Shown: piece by piece, positions 1-7,599 of the stretch
How the letters are laid out: every line of letters begins with the position of its first letter
Position numbering within the stretch: position 1 is the stretch's first letter
From: Bacillus sp. V2I10
Lineage (GTDB): Bacteria > Bacillota > Bacilli > Bacillales > Bacillaceae
Assembly (NCBI RefSeq): GCF_030817055.1
Contig: NZ_JAUSYV010000001.1
Location: 4,302,001 to 4,366,000 of the forward strand
Reading direction: 5' to 3'
Length of the DNA: 64,000 nucleotides
The notes under the pieces: generated by a model
Databases searched by the model: none
Told to the model about the DNA's origin: nothing
What the model saw: only the letters and a program-made list of their open reading frames with translations
Position numbers and translations under genes: made by a program

Positions 1-390
1 CATAACGAATTTTTTAAGTCATCCTTTTTCTCTATTTATATTAGGTTCTTTCATTAATTTGAAGACTCATTAAAGAAAGATATTAAATGCCCACTATTCA
101 AAATAGGTTCTTTATTAGAATTTTTGATCTAATAAACATTCCAAAGAAAAATTTATTTTTTAAAGGATGAATTACAAAAACCATCTTCCTCTTCTTCTGG
201 AAGGCTCCATTTTAATTAACAAATAGAGAATTCCATAGCAACATCTTTTAAATAATGTGATTTATTATAGCAAATAAGGCAAGTTGCTTCCTTTACTTTT
301 CTGCCTAGTTAGTTGAATAATTTAGATCATTCACACGTAAAAACATCTCAATTGACATGTTTTTCAAGTAGAATCATACGTGATGAATAT
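1..390. other. AT-rich flank without recognised gene
   Basis: I see no open reading frame with a convincing ribosome binding site and no strong hairpin here. The stretch lies left of the island's left attachment repeat and is therefore probably chromosomal or the residue of an older insertion. Confidence 0.5.
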
Positions 391-570
391 TTAACACGAT
401 TGTAGGGGCAGAATACTATTTTTTGATAAAACCTCTCTTTTAACTTCCTTTTCAGCACAACACTTTTGAAACTCTCCTAAAATAATTTGATACGTTTTGA
501 TTGTTTGTTTAGATAAGTTTTGATATTCTCTGTCTTCTTTAAAATCTTGAAAAGCAAATTTTAATAACAT
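391..570 (-). pseudogene. Truncated tyrosine integrase (N-terminal fragment)
   Basis: This 59-codon frame begins MLLKFAFQDFKEDRE and continues NLSKQTIKTYQ. That pattern is typical of the SAM-like, core-binding N-terminal domain of phage and XerD-type tyrosine recombinases. It stops after about 50 residues of integrase-like sequence, so the catalytic domain (R, H-x-x-R, Y) is absent. A GGAAG ribosome binding site precedes the ATG. The fragment lies outside the left tRNA-derived repeat and differs from the full-length integrase at 25832, so it is more likely a relic of another element that used the same tRNA. The family assignment rests on motif memory only. Confidence 0.6.
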
Positions 571-617
571 AAAAAGACCACTTCCTTCTTATTTTTTAAG
601 AAGGTTAGTGGTCTTAG
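571..617 (-). terminator. Rho-independent terminator
   Basis: AAGACCACT pairs with AGTGGTCTT, extended by CCTTCTT/AAGAAGG, and TTTTT follows on the minus strand. It lies downstream of the left tRNA-Val 3' fragment and may be the tRNA gene's original terminator. Confidence 0.7.
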
Positions 618-699
618 TTATAAGAAAAGGGTCTAACAGCGACCACTTTCTTACTAAGTTTGCAAAATCCTTGCAAAACCCTTGATACGTATACGCTTG

Positions 700-746
700 A
701 TGACCTGTGAGGGATTCGAACCCTCGACCCCTTCCCTGTCAAGGAA
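700..746. repeat. Left attachment-site repeat (3' part of tRNA-Val)
   Basis: These 47 bp match 27073-27119 with a single difference, at the second base of the T-stem. They cover the tRNA from its anticodon loop to its 3' end. The left copy has an A-U pair at the position where the right copy has a G-U wobble. Direct repeats of a tRNA 3' end are the usual footprint of integrase-mediated insertion. Confidence 0.88.
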
Positions 747-851
747 ATAAGATAGTTTGGCACGTTCAGGCCAGTGCAGGACAAATCCATTTGCACCGGT
801 ATATTTTAAACCATCATTCTACTACTTTATGAAACTTTAAAAGCATCTACA

Positions 852-878
852 GTCAGTTTGGTCAGTTTTTCGGTCAGT
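852..878. promoter_or_regulatory. Candidate integrase arm-type sites, left
   Basis: GTCAGT occurs three times (852, 861, 873), two of them as GGTCAGT, about 105 bp inside the left attachment repeat. The same hexamer recurs just inside the right attachment repeat. The pairing with the att sites suggests binding sites for the integrase arm domain or an excisionase; this is inference. Confidence 0.4.
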
Positions 879-1060
879 TATATCGCTAAACATTAAGGGT
901 GGCCCTAGTGATTGGAAAGATACTTAATAAATCTGAAGAAAAACTTTGGGGTCATTTAATAAAAGAAGAAAAAACGCCAATTTAATTTTAAGGGGTTCCG
1001 TTTTAAAGTTTTTCATTGTAAAAAGGACTAATCTCAATTGTCAGTTGGCTGTTTTCACAA

Positions 1061-1094
1061 AAAAGGAGATGTGCCATTCGCGCATCTCCTTTTA
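1061..1094. terminator. Bidirectional hairpin terminator
   Basis: AAAAGGAGATGTGC pairs with GCGCATCTCCTTTT around a 6-nt loop and has A/T tracts on both sides. Confidence 0.7.
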
Positions 1095-1467
1095 ACTTCA
1101 TATTTCAATCGTTTTTCAAGCTCTGCTTTCACTTCTTCAAATCCCGGTTACCAAGCAAGGCAAACATGTTTACTTTATTACCTTGGGAGATCAGTTTTTT
1201 TCATTTTACTTATATATATCCAACTTATAATTTTTTGAAAATGATGTTTTGTTCCATTCGTAAATTTTCACTTTTTTTCGGCTAAAATGTGGTCAATTAT
1301 GTGGTCAAAAAGATGATTATTAGATGCGCCCCCAACTTCTTTTAAAACATTCAATAGCAATAACATTATCTGAACAAGTACATTACTCAGACCAGAACTT
1401 TAATCGCTGCATGAATATTCCAGAAAAGCCCCCGATTGTTGAATAAGCTCCTTTTGTTACTTCGAAA

Positions 1468-1773
1468 TCAATTAGTCACTTTTTCCGGTACGATATTTAA
1501 AATAATTAAATATACCTTTTCATTATTGAATTCACCTACAAAGACGACTTGATGAATCTCTAATGCTTCTCCTTCTTTTAGAGGATGGAGTTCCATCTCC
1601 ATTTTAATAGCACTTTCAAGCCGTTTTTCAAATGAGAAATCCTCATAATATTTTGCAATTATCCATTCAATAACAATTTGGTTTTGTATACGAATTTTTA
1701 ATACCCCCTTTTTCCAAAATAATTTACGCAATTCACCACAATTATAGTAAGGATAAGCTATTATCCTCCTCAA
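1468..1773 (-). CDS. Hypothetical protein, 101 aa
   Basis: A mixed charged/hydrophobic protein with no family I recognise. The C-terminal half (EALEIHQVVFVGEFNNEKVYLIILNIV) looks like paired beta strands. The open frame begins at a TTG that sits on top of an AGGAGG sequence. The true start may therefore lie further in, possibly after the KKGVLKIRI region, and the first 20 to 25 residues may be spurious. Copies of the dispersed repeat flank both ends. It has no signal peptide or membrane segment. Confidence 0.45.
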   Translation of the reverse strand: MRRIIAYPYYNCGELRKLFWKKGVLKIRIQNQIVIEWIIAKYYEDFSFEKRLESAIKMEMELHPLKEGEALEIHQVVFVGEFNNEKVYLIILNIVPEKVTN

Positions 1774-1775
1774 CT

Positions 1776-1840
1776 AACGCCCCCGATTGTGGAATATCAT
1801 TTATGTTGTCTTACTGAAGAAAAGCACCCCGTTACTTGAA
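1776..1840. repeat. Dispersed approx. 60-bp intergenic repeat, copy A
   Basis: Begins GCCCCCGATTGTGGAA and ends AAAAGCACCCCGTTACTTGAA. It aligns along its length with 3272-3330, and partly with 1421-1462 and a fragment near 17546. It overlaps the stop codon of the lipoprotein gene at 1832. Confidence 0.6.
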
Positions 1841-2242
1841 TAAAATGCTTTTAAGCGTTCTTGTATAATCCTTATCTAATTCTCCATAACTTTCGTTTTC
1901 ATTATTGCTAACAATCGTTGCTGTACCTGCACTTTCATTAAACCAAATTTCATATTCAACTAATCTTTCAGGCATATTTTTATCAAAAGTATAAAACAAA
2001 GTCGCTTCTACATCTGGTTTTCTAGCCATATCAACAACTTTATTATCCCATTTGATTTGTTCGAATGCTTTCTTTAACAACTCGATTGATTCGTTATCAG
2101 ATATCATTACAACTTCTTCGTAATTTCCTTCTATATCAACCTTTTGAACATCTACTCTTGTTAATTCCCCTTTTTCTTGTCCAGAACAAGCAGTTAACAA
2201 CAAAAACATAAAAAGAAAAGCAATACTTATATTTTTTTTCAT
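1832..2242 (-). CDS. Putative lipoprotein
   Basis: Encodes about 136 residues starting MKKNISIAFLFMFLLLTACSG. This is a type II signal peptide with lipobox LTAC, so the protein should be anchored on the outer face of the membrane. The ATG at 2242 is preceded by GAGGTG; an upstream in-frame start would remove the signal peptide from the N-terminus and was not used. The mature part is acidic, with no domain I recognise. It lies 13 bp after the membrane protein gene 2256-2483 on the same strand, and the two are probably co-transcribed. Confidence 0.75.
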   Translation of the reverse strand: MKKNISIAFLFMFLLLTACSGQEKGELTRVDVQKVDIEGNYEEVVMISDNESIELLKKAFEQIKWDNKVVDMARKPDVEATLFYTFDKNMPERLVEYEIWFNESAGTATIVSNNENESYGELDKDYTRTLKSILFK

Positions 2243-2255
2243 AATGCACCTCGAA

Positions 2256-2483
2256 CTAAACTCTCTTTTTTGTATAATAAGCGAGTACAAAAGGGATTAC
2301 GGGAAAAAGAGCCAGCAGTCTATACCAATTCTCTGCACCGCCAAAATATAATGACGGTAAAATAAGTAAAATACCACTGCATATTAAAACTTTCCAAGAT
2401 TTTTTCCATAAACCCAATATTAATAATAAGAATGAAGCAACAATTAAAAACCAAAAAATGAAGCCCACCCAATAGAAACTCAT
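2256..2483 (-). CDS. Small membrane protein, 75 aa
   Basis: Contains three hydrophobic segments (about residues 3-25, 31-46 and 54-69) with basic residues KKSWK between the first two and a KKR tail. The start follows a strong GAGGGGGAG site. The function is unknown. It is first in a likely two-gene unit with the lipoprotein at 1832. Confidence 0.65.
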   Translation of the reverse strand: MSFYWVGFIFWFLIVASFLLLILGLWKKSWKVLICSGILLILPSLYFGGAENWYRLLALFPVIPFVLAYYTKKRV

Positions 2484-2769
2484 TTGTACTCCCCCTCTAT
2501 ATTTCTAATAATTTATATTCTGGAAGAAAATACAAATTCCTTCTTCAACTAAATTGCACCGTTAGTTTAAGTGAAATCCATCACAATTTTTATGCTGCAT
2601 TTTAACATATAACTCCAATTACATTGAAAAGTTACACAACAATCTGGCCCTTTACGTCAATAAGAAGAGACGACACTTTGCTACTCAATCGCCCCCTTAA
2701 ATAGAAAATCACACTACGAATAAGGTTTATTACTGTTGCATTTAAGTGCATCTTTTTGCTGGAAAACAT

Positions 2770-3084
2770 TCAATAAATAAAATAATATATTATAAAATAG
2801 CTGATGAAAAACAAAATAGAACCAACTAAAAATGGACTAATAATCAAATAGGTTTCTTCACGCTTGGGTTGATAACTTCCTGCTATCGCCCCGAAAACAG
2901 AGTATTCAGAGTAGTTAGATAAGAAATCCCCTGAAGAACTTATTAAAAAAGCAATAAAAATGAATAAACAGGAACCGAAGAACATTGTTTCTGGAAAACG
3001 CGTATCCCAAATAACTATTGTCCCAGTAATTAATAAAGACTCAATTACTAGTGTTACTAAGACAAAAAAAATGTACTTCTTCAA
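2770..3084 (-). CDS. Putative membrane protein, 104 aa
   Basis: Starts with TTG, preceded by a well-placed GGGGGTG site, and reads MKKYIFFVLVTLVIESLLITG. Three or four membrane segments are predicted by eye (about 4-24, 34-50, 80-103). I recognise no family. It is not close to other genes on its strand, and a copy of the dispersed repeat lies upstream at 3272. Confidence 0.6.
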   Translation of the reverse strand: MKKYIFFVLVTLVIESLLITGTIVIWDTRFPETMFFGSCLFIFIAFLISSSGDFLSNYSEYSVFGAIAGSYQPKREETYLIISPFLVGSILFFISYFIIYYFIY

Positions 3085-3271
3085 TACTACACCCCCGTTA
3101 TTATCGTATTATCTAAAATACGTAATTCAGGTGTAAGAAGTTTCAATTTTCTAACATTTTCAAAAAGATGTATTCAACAATCCTGCCAGATTGCTTAATA
3201 CCAATAATTTCAAAATTAGGTGATTAACTCAATCTTTTATTCCATTAAAAAGGACACTTACCTTATTACAG

Positions 3272-3330
3272 ATAAGCGCCCGATTGCTGAAGATCATTAC
3301 AAAGCCTTATTGAACAAAAGCACCCGTTAG
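3272..3330. repeat. Dispersed approx. 60-bp intergenic repeat, copy B
   Basis: Begins AAGCGCCCGATTGCTGAA and ends AAAAGCACCCGTTAG. It is collinear with copy A at 1776-1840, including the spacing between the two conserved blocks. Confidence 0.6.
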
Positions 3331-3572
3331 CCATCCATGCAGCGCAAAACCGACGCTGCACCACAGAGAATGAAAATGGGGTTCGGGGCCCATAATGTTT
3401 AATGGCTGGCGAAGAAGTTCGTTGAACTATGGTGCCTTTGAGCCCATCCGTTAGTCTGACTCCGACGGTGGGAGTATTACTTATATCCATAAACCATTGA
3501 TATATAAGGGTTTATGAGCATATCTGTAAATAATAATGCAAAATTTATGCAAAAAGTTCATGGAGCTCTTAC

Positions 3573-3880
3573 TTAGAATATTTTAGCAACCTCAACCAAT
3601 AATTTCATTCCTAATGGGACCATTTGGACAATGATATACCCCATTCCAGCATTAGTAATTAAACCTAAACCTTTTTCTTTATTTCCAATCATCTATACGA
3701 TACCTCCACACATCATAACGATTAGACCTATAGGATAAGATAACCCTTGAATCAAATCCACAATAGGATCAAATGCACTTACTGTTTTCTCTGTGATTAT
3801 TCCTGCATCCTAGCCAGCAGCTGCAGGTTTTGCCATTAACAAAGGATACATTGACATTCTTACCAAAGGAGCAAAAGCAA
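3573..3880 (-). pseudogene. Decayed small pilin-like (TrbC/VirB2-type) membrane protein
   Basis: The minus strand reads AFDPIVDLIQGLSYPIG, then VMMCGGIV, a stop, MIGNKEKGLGLITNAG and VPLGMKLLVEVAKIF. Two in-frame stop codons interrupt it, so it is inactive. The same protein family recurs at 21385-21765 (AFEPVIGLVQALSYPIG, MIGNREKGFDMIA). The hydrophobic layout resembles small TrbC/VirB2-like proteins of conjugative elements, but that name is from memory and uncertain. Confidence 0.6.
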
Positions 3881-3925
3881 GTTAATCGCACTGAATCAGA
3901 GCAAAGAAGAATATCAAAAAAAAAG

Positions 3926-3955
3926 TAACCTGCCATTACGGTGGGTTTTTTATTT
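3926..3955 (+). terminator. Probable terminator
   Basis: AACCTGCC pairs with GGTGGGTT (with wobble pairs), followed by a T-rich run. It lies upstream of the secreted nuclease gene; no intact gene precedes it on this strand. Confidence 0.45.
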
Positions 3956-4154
3956 TTTATTTTATAAGAAAATATTTTTTATGATAATAAAACCCTTTGA
4001 TTTGATAAAGTGCAATCTTTAACTGATTGAAAAATGGTTAAGAAAATGTAAATAAAAAATAAATTCTGATAAATTATTACTTTATTAAACATTTATTTAC
4101 AATATTATGGTATTATTGTCACGAAAGTAAAAAAATGGGAGATGAGGTAATGGA

Positions 4155-5115
4155 ATGAAAAGGTTTACCAAAGTTTTGCTGGCACTTGTTTTTGTTTTAG
4201 GTGCGTTCTTGCCATTTGCAGGTGGAAAGAGTGCTAGTGCTACAGGTGAAGAGAAGTATATTGTATCTAGTCCTGCGGTAACTAAGAAGACTGAGAGTGT
4301 TTATCTTAAAACGAATCAGAATGGTTCACAGACACAGATAAGCGCTAAAGAATTTGAGGTATTGAAAAAAGAAGTAAAAAGTCAGTACAATAAAAATCAG
4401 AAGGAAGTCATTTACAATACAGGTAGCAAGAACTTCACTAGCAAGAATGACATTAAGCCAAATGCTCCAGTAAATGTGATTTAAAACAGTGCATGACACT
4501 ATATTTGATGCCACAAAATCAACAATAACTATGACATCTACGATACAGTCGATAACTGGGACAAAGCCTGTTATCATGCTATTAGGAAGGGATTTATACA
4601 ACGGTAAAACAGTAGATGGCGCATACTCTAGAATGGTCGGTTTTGATGTAGAATGGACAGGTGCAGAGATTTTTGCAGGTCAAAAAGCAACTAAAGTCTA
4701 TACAACTACATCTACGAACTTTTGGATATCAACATATAATACTAGTGTAGGTTGGACAGGTTCTTACCCATCGACTAGTCAAGGACAAACAGTAGATGTA
4801 TTAGCGAATAAAAAGGCGGCAGTATATCCTGTAATCCGTAACACCCATAATAATACTTACATGTGGAAACCATCGATAGCTAATATGGCAGTAGTTCCTG
4901 TTGAATTAAGAACCAAGAGAGACTATGCTCTACCTAGCAAGTATAAAACGTGGTACATTAGAAATTATGGAGACCCAAAATGGGATTGGACAACCTTGCA
5001 AATACACCATGAGTTACCACTGAAATATGGTGGAAATAATACGATGGGCAACTTGTTTCCATTACCTACGACAATTCATCAAAAAACAGTGACTCCTTGG
5101 TGGGCTTCATATTAA
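4155..5115 (+). pseudogene. Secreted HNH-type nuclease toxin, frameshifted
   Basis: The first part (4155-4484) starts MKRFTKVLLALVFVLGAFLPFAGG, a Sec signal peptide with a likely cleavage after SASA, and follows a GAGATGAGG site. Removing one T near 4480 would join its frame to the second part (4489-5115), giving one protein of about 318 residues. The C-terminus carries LQIHHELPLKYGG and NLFPLP, typical of HNH/Endonuclease VII-like toxin domains. A SUKH-type immunity gene follows directly, so this looks like an antibacterial nuclease with its antidote. It is either a fresh pseudogene or a sequencing error in a T/A run. Confidence 0.7.
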
Positions 5116-5140
5116 TAAAGTTACGGAGGGATAAACTGAA

Positions 5141-5647
5141 TTGAGTCATTTCGTGAAAAATACCCTAACTGGTCTCAAAGAATTGCTGAATGATAAGGGG
5201 CAGTTAAAAATTTCATATGAAGGTCAAGTTTATGATGTCGCTTGTTCTTTCAACTCTCCAACCAATTTAAAAGAAGTTGAAATCTTTGAAAAAGAGAACA
5301 ACATCAAACTTCCTGAGGACTACAAGGCATTCTTAACACTCCATAATGGTGCAAGAATTTATCAGTTTATTGATGAAGACGGACAAAAAATAGGCGGGGG
5401 CCTTAAAATCTTTAGTTTAGATGAAATAAAGGAATTACAAGAAATTGAGATGTATAATGAATTGGGGATTCCCATTGCACACCTATTGGAAGATTGCTAT
5501 TTATATTTAGATATAGATAAGCTAAAGAATGGAAATCCAAATTACCTTAACATCTTGGAGTTTGTAGACCTTTCACCTTTGAATCTTAACTTTGAAACTT
5601 TCTTAGACCGATACATTATTTCAAAAGGTGAAATATTTTGGTCATAG
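5141..5647 (+). CDS. SMI1/KNR4 (SUKH) family immunity protein
   Basis: 168 residues starting at TTG, with GGAGGG 11 bp upstream. The segment EVEIFEKENNIKLPEDYKAFL followed by NGA is the usual SUKH opening; FSLDEI and a hydrophobic C-terminal part follow. SUKH proteins in bacteria commonly neutralise polymorphic nuclease toxins. Its position 25 bp after the HNH nuclease gene and before a shared terminator supports that role here. It appears intact although its partner is frameshifted. Confidence 0.8.
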   Translation: MSHFVKNTLTGLKELLNDKGQLKISYEGQVYDVACSFNSPTNLKEVEIFEKENNIKLPEDYKAFLTLHNGARIYQFIDEDGQKIGGGLKIFSLDEIKELQEIEMYNELGIPIAHLLEDCYLYLDIDKLKNGNPNYLNILEFVDLSPLNLNFETFLDRYIISKGEIFWS

Positions 5648-5682
5648 AACATTTACACAGCAGAGAATTATTATAGTACAGG

Positions 5683-5735
5683 ATAACAAAAATAAGAGCG
5701 ACTGCCTAATCAGCGGACGCTCTTATTTTTGTTAT
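5683..5735. terminator. Strong terminator of the toxin/immunity unit
   Basis: A perfect 18-bp stem (ATAACAAAAATAAGAGCG and its complement) surrounds a 17-nt loop. The T-rich arm faces both directions. Confidence 0.8.
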
Positions 5736-5775
5736 GTATTTACTAATCCATTCTGAAATCAGATAGATAAAAAGA

Positions 5776-5913
5776 TTATTTATTACCTATGACTGAAAGT
5801 ACATCTATTAAATCATCAAATTGATAGGCAATAGTAGCAGTACTTACAGCTATAACTACTAAAGAAATCATTTTGACTAATTCAATTGTGGATTTATCAA
5901 GATTTGGTTTCAT
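5776..5913 (-). CDS. Small single-span membrane protein, 45 aa
   Basis: Reads MKPNLDKSTIELVKMISL followed by a hydrophobic stretch (VVIAVSTATIAYQF) and an acidic tail. The ATG has a good AAAGGAAG site. It is divergent from the XRE micro-operon at 6100. I do not recognise the family; length and composition would fit a small phage or island membrane peptide. Confidence 0.5.
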   Translation of the reverse strand: MKPNLDKSTIELVKMISLVVIAVSTATIAYQFDDLIDVLSVIGNK

Positions 5914-6099
5914 AACTATCTTCCTTTAAATGTATTTTTCAAAAGAATAACAGAAGGTTGGAGCTCTAGCAACTTATCGCTAGAGCTCCTTTTATAATAT
6001 CTTACTAGTTTAAATCCAAAAGCTGAACAATATCAGAAATTTCATCAAGATAGAGATCATATTAGAAATTAGTGGTAAAAGCATTTTGGAGGATATAAA

Positions 6100-6309
6100 A
6101 TGTTAATTATCAAGATTAAACCATATATTGAATTATCTTCCTACAGTAGGGAAGAAGTAAGAAAGTTAATGGGGGTTTCTAATAATACAATTTCTTTATG
6201 GTGTTCCGGTAAATCTAGGCCTACATTAGAAGATGCTTTTAAATTGTCCAGATTGTTGGGAGTTTCGGTTGAAGATCTTTACGATTACAGGGAAAAACAT
6301 GAAGAGTAA
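6100..6309 (+). CDS. XRE-family HTH regulator
   Basis: 69 residues with a Cro/CI-type helix-turn-helix: REEVRKLMGVSNNTISLWCSG followed by RPTLEDAFKLSRLLGVSVEDLY. It has no extra domain. A TTGGAGG site precedes the ATG. Its last codons overlap the start of the next gene by 11 bp, so the three small genes 6100-6552 form one translationally coupled operon. It probably controls this operon or nearby island genes. Confidence 0.8.
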   Translation: MLIIKIKPYIELSSYSREEVRKLMGVSNNTISLWCSGKSRPTLEDAFKLSRLLGVSVEDLYDYREKHEE

Positions 6310-6424
6310 GATTGCAGGATATGTCATATGGGGAATTTTCTTTTTAGCTGCTGTATTTATTGCCAAAGACTTTTTCAATGCAGAGACTGTAAGCACTGAT
6401 GAATCAAGTACAAAGAAGATATGA
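6299..6424 (+). CDS. Small membrane peptide, 41 aa
   Basis: Reads MKSKIAGYVIWGIFFLAAVF followed by IAKDFF and a polar tail. It has one membrane segment, with the basic N-terminus presumably inside. The start lies inside the end of the XRE gene and the stop overlaps the next start as ATGA. A longer in-frame reading from 6233 overlaps the HTH gene and is unlikely. The function is unknown. Confidence 0.6.
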   Translation: MKSKIAGYVIWGIFFLAAVFIAKDFFNAETVSTDESSTKKI

Positions 6425-6552
6425 ATGCCAGATTAATTGAATTAGAAGAACTTAACGAAGAATTAGTATCGGAAAATGAAGAGTTGAGATACGAGTTAGA
6501 AGATATTGATTATCGCTTAGATGATGTTGAAACGATTTTAGATATACCTTAA
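6421..6552 (+). CDS. Small acidic coiled-coil protein, 43 aa
   Basis: Reads MNARLIELEELNEELVSENE and continues LRYELEDIDYRLDD. Leucines recur in a heptad-like pattern across nearly the whole length, so it should form a coiled coil. The ATGA overlap with the membrane peptide gene indicates translational coupling. A terminator follows within a few bases. No family is recognised. Confidence 0.6.
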   Translation: MNARLIELEELNEELVSENEELRYELEDIDYRLDDVETILDIP

Positions 6553-6555
6553 TAA

Positions 6556-6588
6556 AGACCCTTTCTTAAGTGAGAGGGTTTTCTTTTA
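6556..6588 (+). terminator. Terminator of XRE micro-operon
   Basis: ACCCTTTC pairs with GAGAGGGT around a short loop and is followed by TTTTCTTTT. Confidence 0.75.
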
Positions 6589-6651
6589 CTTGATAATAGA
6601 ACATGTATTCGTATAATAGATATAACAAATAAATTTGAAGAGGGTTATTTT

Positions 6652-6888
6652 ATGATAAAAAACTCTATCCTAACAAATGAAAGACAAACTGAAATAAACA
6701 ATACAATCTGTGCTGCGTTAGAAAGAAATCAGCAATTAACACTTCTTTATTTTCAAAATGATGTAATTAAATACTTTATTGGATTCGTTCACTACGTTGA
6801 TGATACAAATGAAGAAATACGTGCGGTTAATGAGTTCAATGACATTTTGAGGGTTAAATTTGAGAAATTAATAAATGTGTATTACTAA
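6652..6888 (+). CDS. YolD-like family protein
   Basis: 78 residues. The segment LTLLYFQNDVIKYFIGFVHYVDD followed by IRAVNEFNDILRVKFEKLINVYY matches the YolD-like pattern: strand, glycine, strand, acidic turn, basic-strand-isoleucine end. In Bacillus these proteins often sit beside Y-family polymerases and are SOS-linked, but no polymerase is present here. A GAGGG site precedes the start. It overlaps the next gene by 14 bp. Confidence 0.6.
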   Translation: MIKNSILTNERQTEINNTICAALERNQQLTLLYFQNDVIKYFIGFVHYVDDTNEEIRAVNEFNDILRVKFEKLINVYY

Positions 6889-7183
6889 CTCAAAAGAAGA
6901 TGATAAGATCCAGATAGTTATAGATCTCCATTATTTTGTGAATGGAATGAAAACTTTACAATGTGGGTATTTCAAGGTGAACGTAAGGGAATTTAATAAC
7001 AATCCAGATGAAGAAGCAGCAAGAGTTGCTTTGGGCTGGTTTAAACAAGTAAAACGTGATTTTATTTATGAAGTAGATCTTTACAAAGTACTATATAATC
7101 AAATAGACATTACCGACTTAGTGAAAGCGAAAGAGGTGAAGCATTATGAAGGATCCAGGAGTTGGCGGGGGAGCAATTTTTAA
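6875..7183 (+). CDS. Hypothetical protein, 102 aa
   Basis: Begins MCITNSKEDDKIQIVIDLHY; soluble, mixed alpha/beta, with no motif I recognise. The start is inside the end of the YolD-like gene and the end overlaps the tiny gene at 7146, so the three are probably translated from one message. YolD-like proteins often have a small partner encoded next to them, which may be its role. Confidence 0.55.
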   Translation: MCITNSKEDDKIQIVIDLHYFVNGMKTLQCGYFKVNVREFNNNPDEEAARVALGWFKQVKRDFIYEVDLYKVLYNQIDITDLVKAKEVKHYEGSRSWRGSNF

Positions 7184-7238
7184 AGATCCGGGGACGAGCG
7201 GCAGCCCCGTTTTAAAACAACCGGGAACAAGTGGTTAA
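7146..7238 (+). CDS. 30-aa peptide with KDPG-type repeats
   Basis: The peptide is built from three related units: KDPGVGG, KDPGTSG and KQPGTSG. The ATG is preceded by GAGGTG at good spacing, and the frame ends just before a terminator. It lacks a signal peptide and is rich in Gly, Pro and Ser, so it should be disordered. The repeats and RBS argue for a real gene despite its size. I do not recognise a family; it could be a signalling or substrate peptide. Confidence 0.5.
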   Translation: MKDPGVGGGAIFKDPGTSGSPVLKQPGTSG

Positions 7239-7246
7239 TTAATAAG

Positions 7247-7277
7247 TGCCCTCTCAATTAAGAGAAGGGCTTTTTAC
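7247..7277 (+). terminator. Terminator of YolD/peptide unit
   Basis: GCCCTCTC pairs with GAGAAGGGC, followed by TTTTTACTTT. Confidence 0.8.
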
Positions 7278-7338
7278 TTTACATACCACATTTTTTGCCG
7301 ATAAATATATATAACAAATGTTTAAAGGACTGATTAAA

Positions 7339-7599
7339 ATGATTGTTGGTACGAAACTTCGACAACTTAGAGAAGAACGTGGGATTCCCCTCGGATTAAT
7401 GGCTCATTATCTTAATGTTTCTGTTAGTACTCTTGTATCAATTGAAAGAGATAAAACTCGTTTGACTGCTGATCAAATCGTAAAAGTTTGTGATTGGTTT
7501 GAAACTTTTCGGCAACTAAACCGAGCTTTTAACCTTCAAACCCTTGGTATAATAGGGTTTTATAGGTCAAACTACATCATGCCGCCCATAGATTGCTAG
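7339..7599 (+). CDS. XRE-family regulator, C-terminus probably replaced
   Basis: MIVGTKLRQLREERGIPLGL and MAHYLNVSVSTLVSIERDKTR form a clear Cro/CI helix-turn-helix, continuing to KVCDWFE. The ATG at 7339 is preferred over 7318 because AAAGGA precedes it at the right distance. After residue about 62 the sequence runs into an inverted repeat and a stretch resembling the end of groEL (7538-7589). The natural C-terminus may therefore have been lost to an insertion or deletion. Confidence 0.65.
   Translation: MIVGTKLRQLREERGIPLGLMAHYLNVSVSTLVSIERDKTRLTADQIVKVCDWFETFRQLNRAFNLQTLGIIGFYRSNYIMPPIDC
7538..7589 (-). other. GroEL-3'-end-like sequence plus inverted repeat (possible old att site)
   Basis: On the minus strand 7572-7589 reads ATGGGCGGCATGATGTAG, coding MGGMM-stop, the usual end of GroEL. 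It is followed by AAACCCT...AGGGTTT (7538-7560). Upstream sequence is not groEL. Some integrative elements use the groEL 3' end as attachment site, so this may be a leftover att core carried by a component of the island. Confidence 0.4.

Larger units (their letters stand above)
747..1467. other. Non-coding left end of island with gene debris
   Basis: No convincing gene is present. A minus-strand frame ending just before the terminator at 1061 reads FEEVKAELEKRLKYEVKRR and looks like the tail of a lost small gene, without a usable start. GTCAGT repeats (852-878) and a partial copy of a dispersed repeat (1421-1462) are described separately. Confidence 0.5.

Noticed and set aside
3266..3490. 74-codon minus-strand frame
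   Set aside because: No ribosome binding site, overlaps a dispersed repeat, and its composition (many Cys, Arg, Pro) does not look like its neighbours. I cannot connect it to a family.
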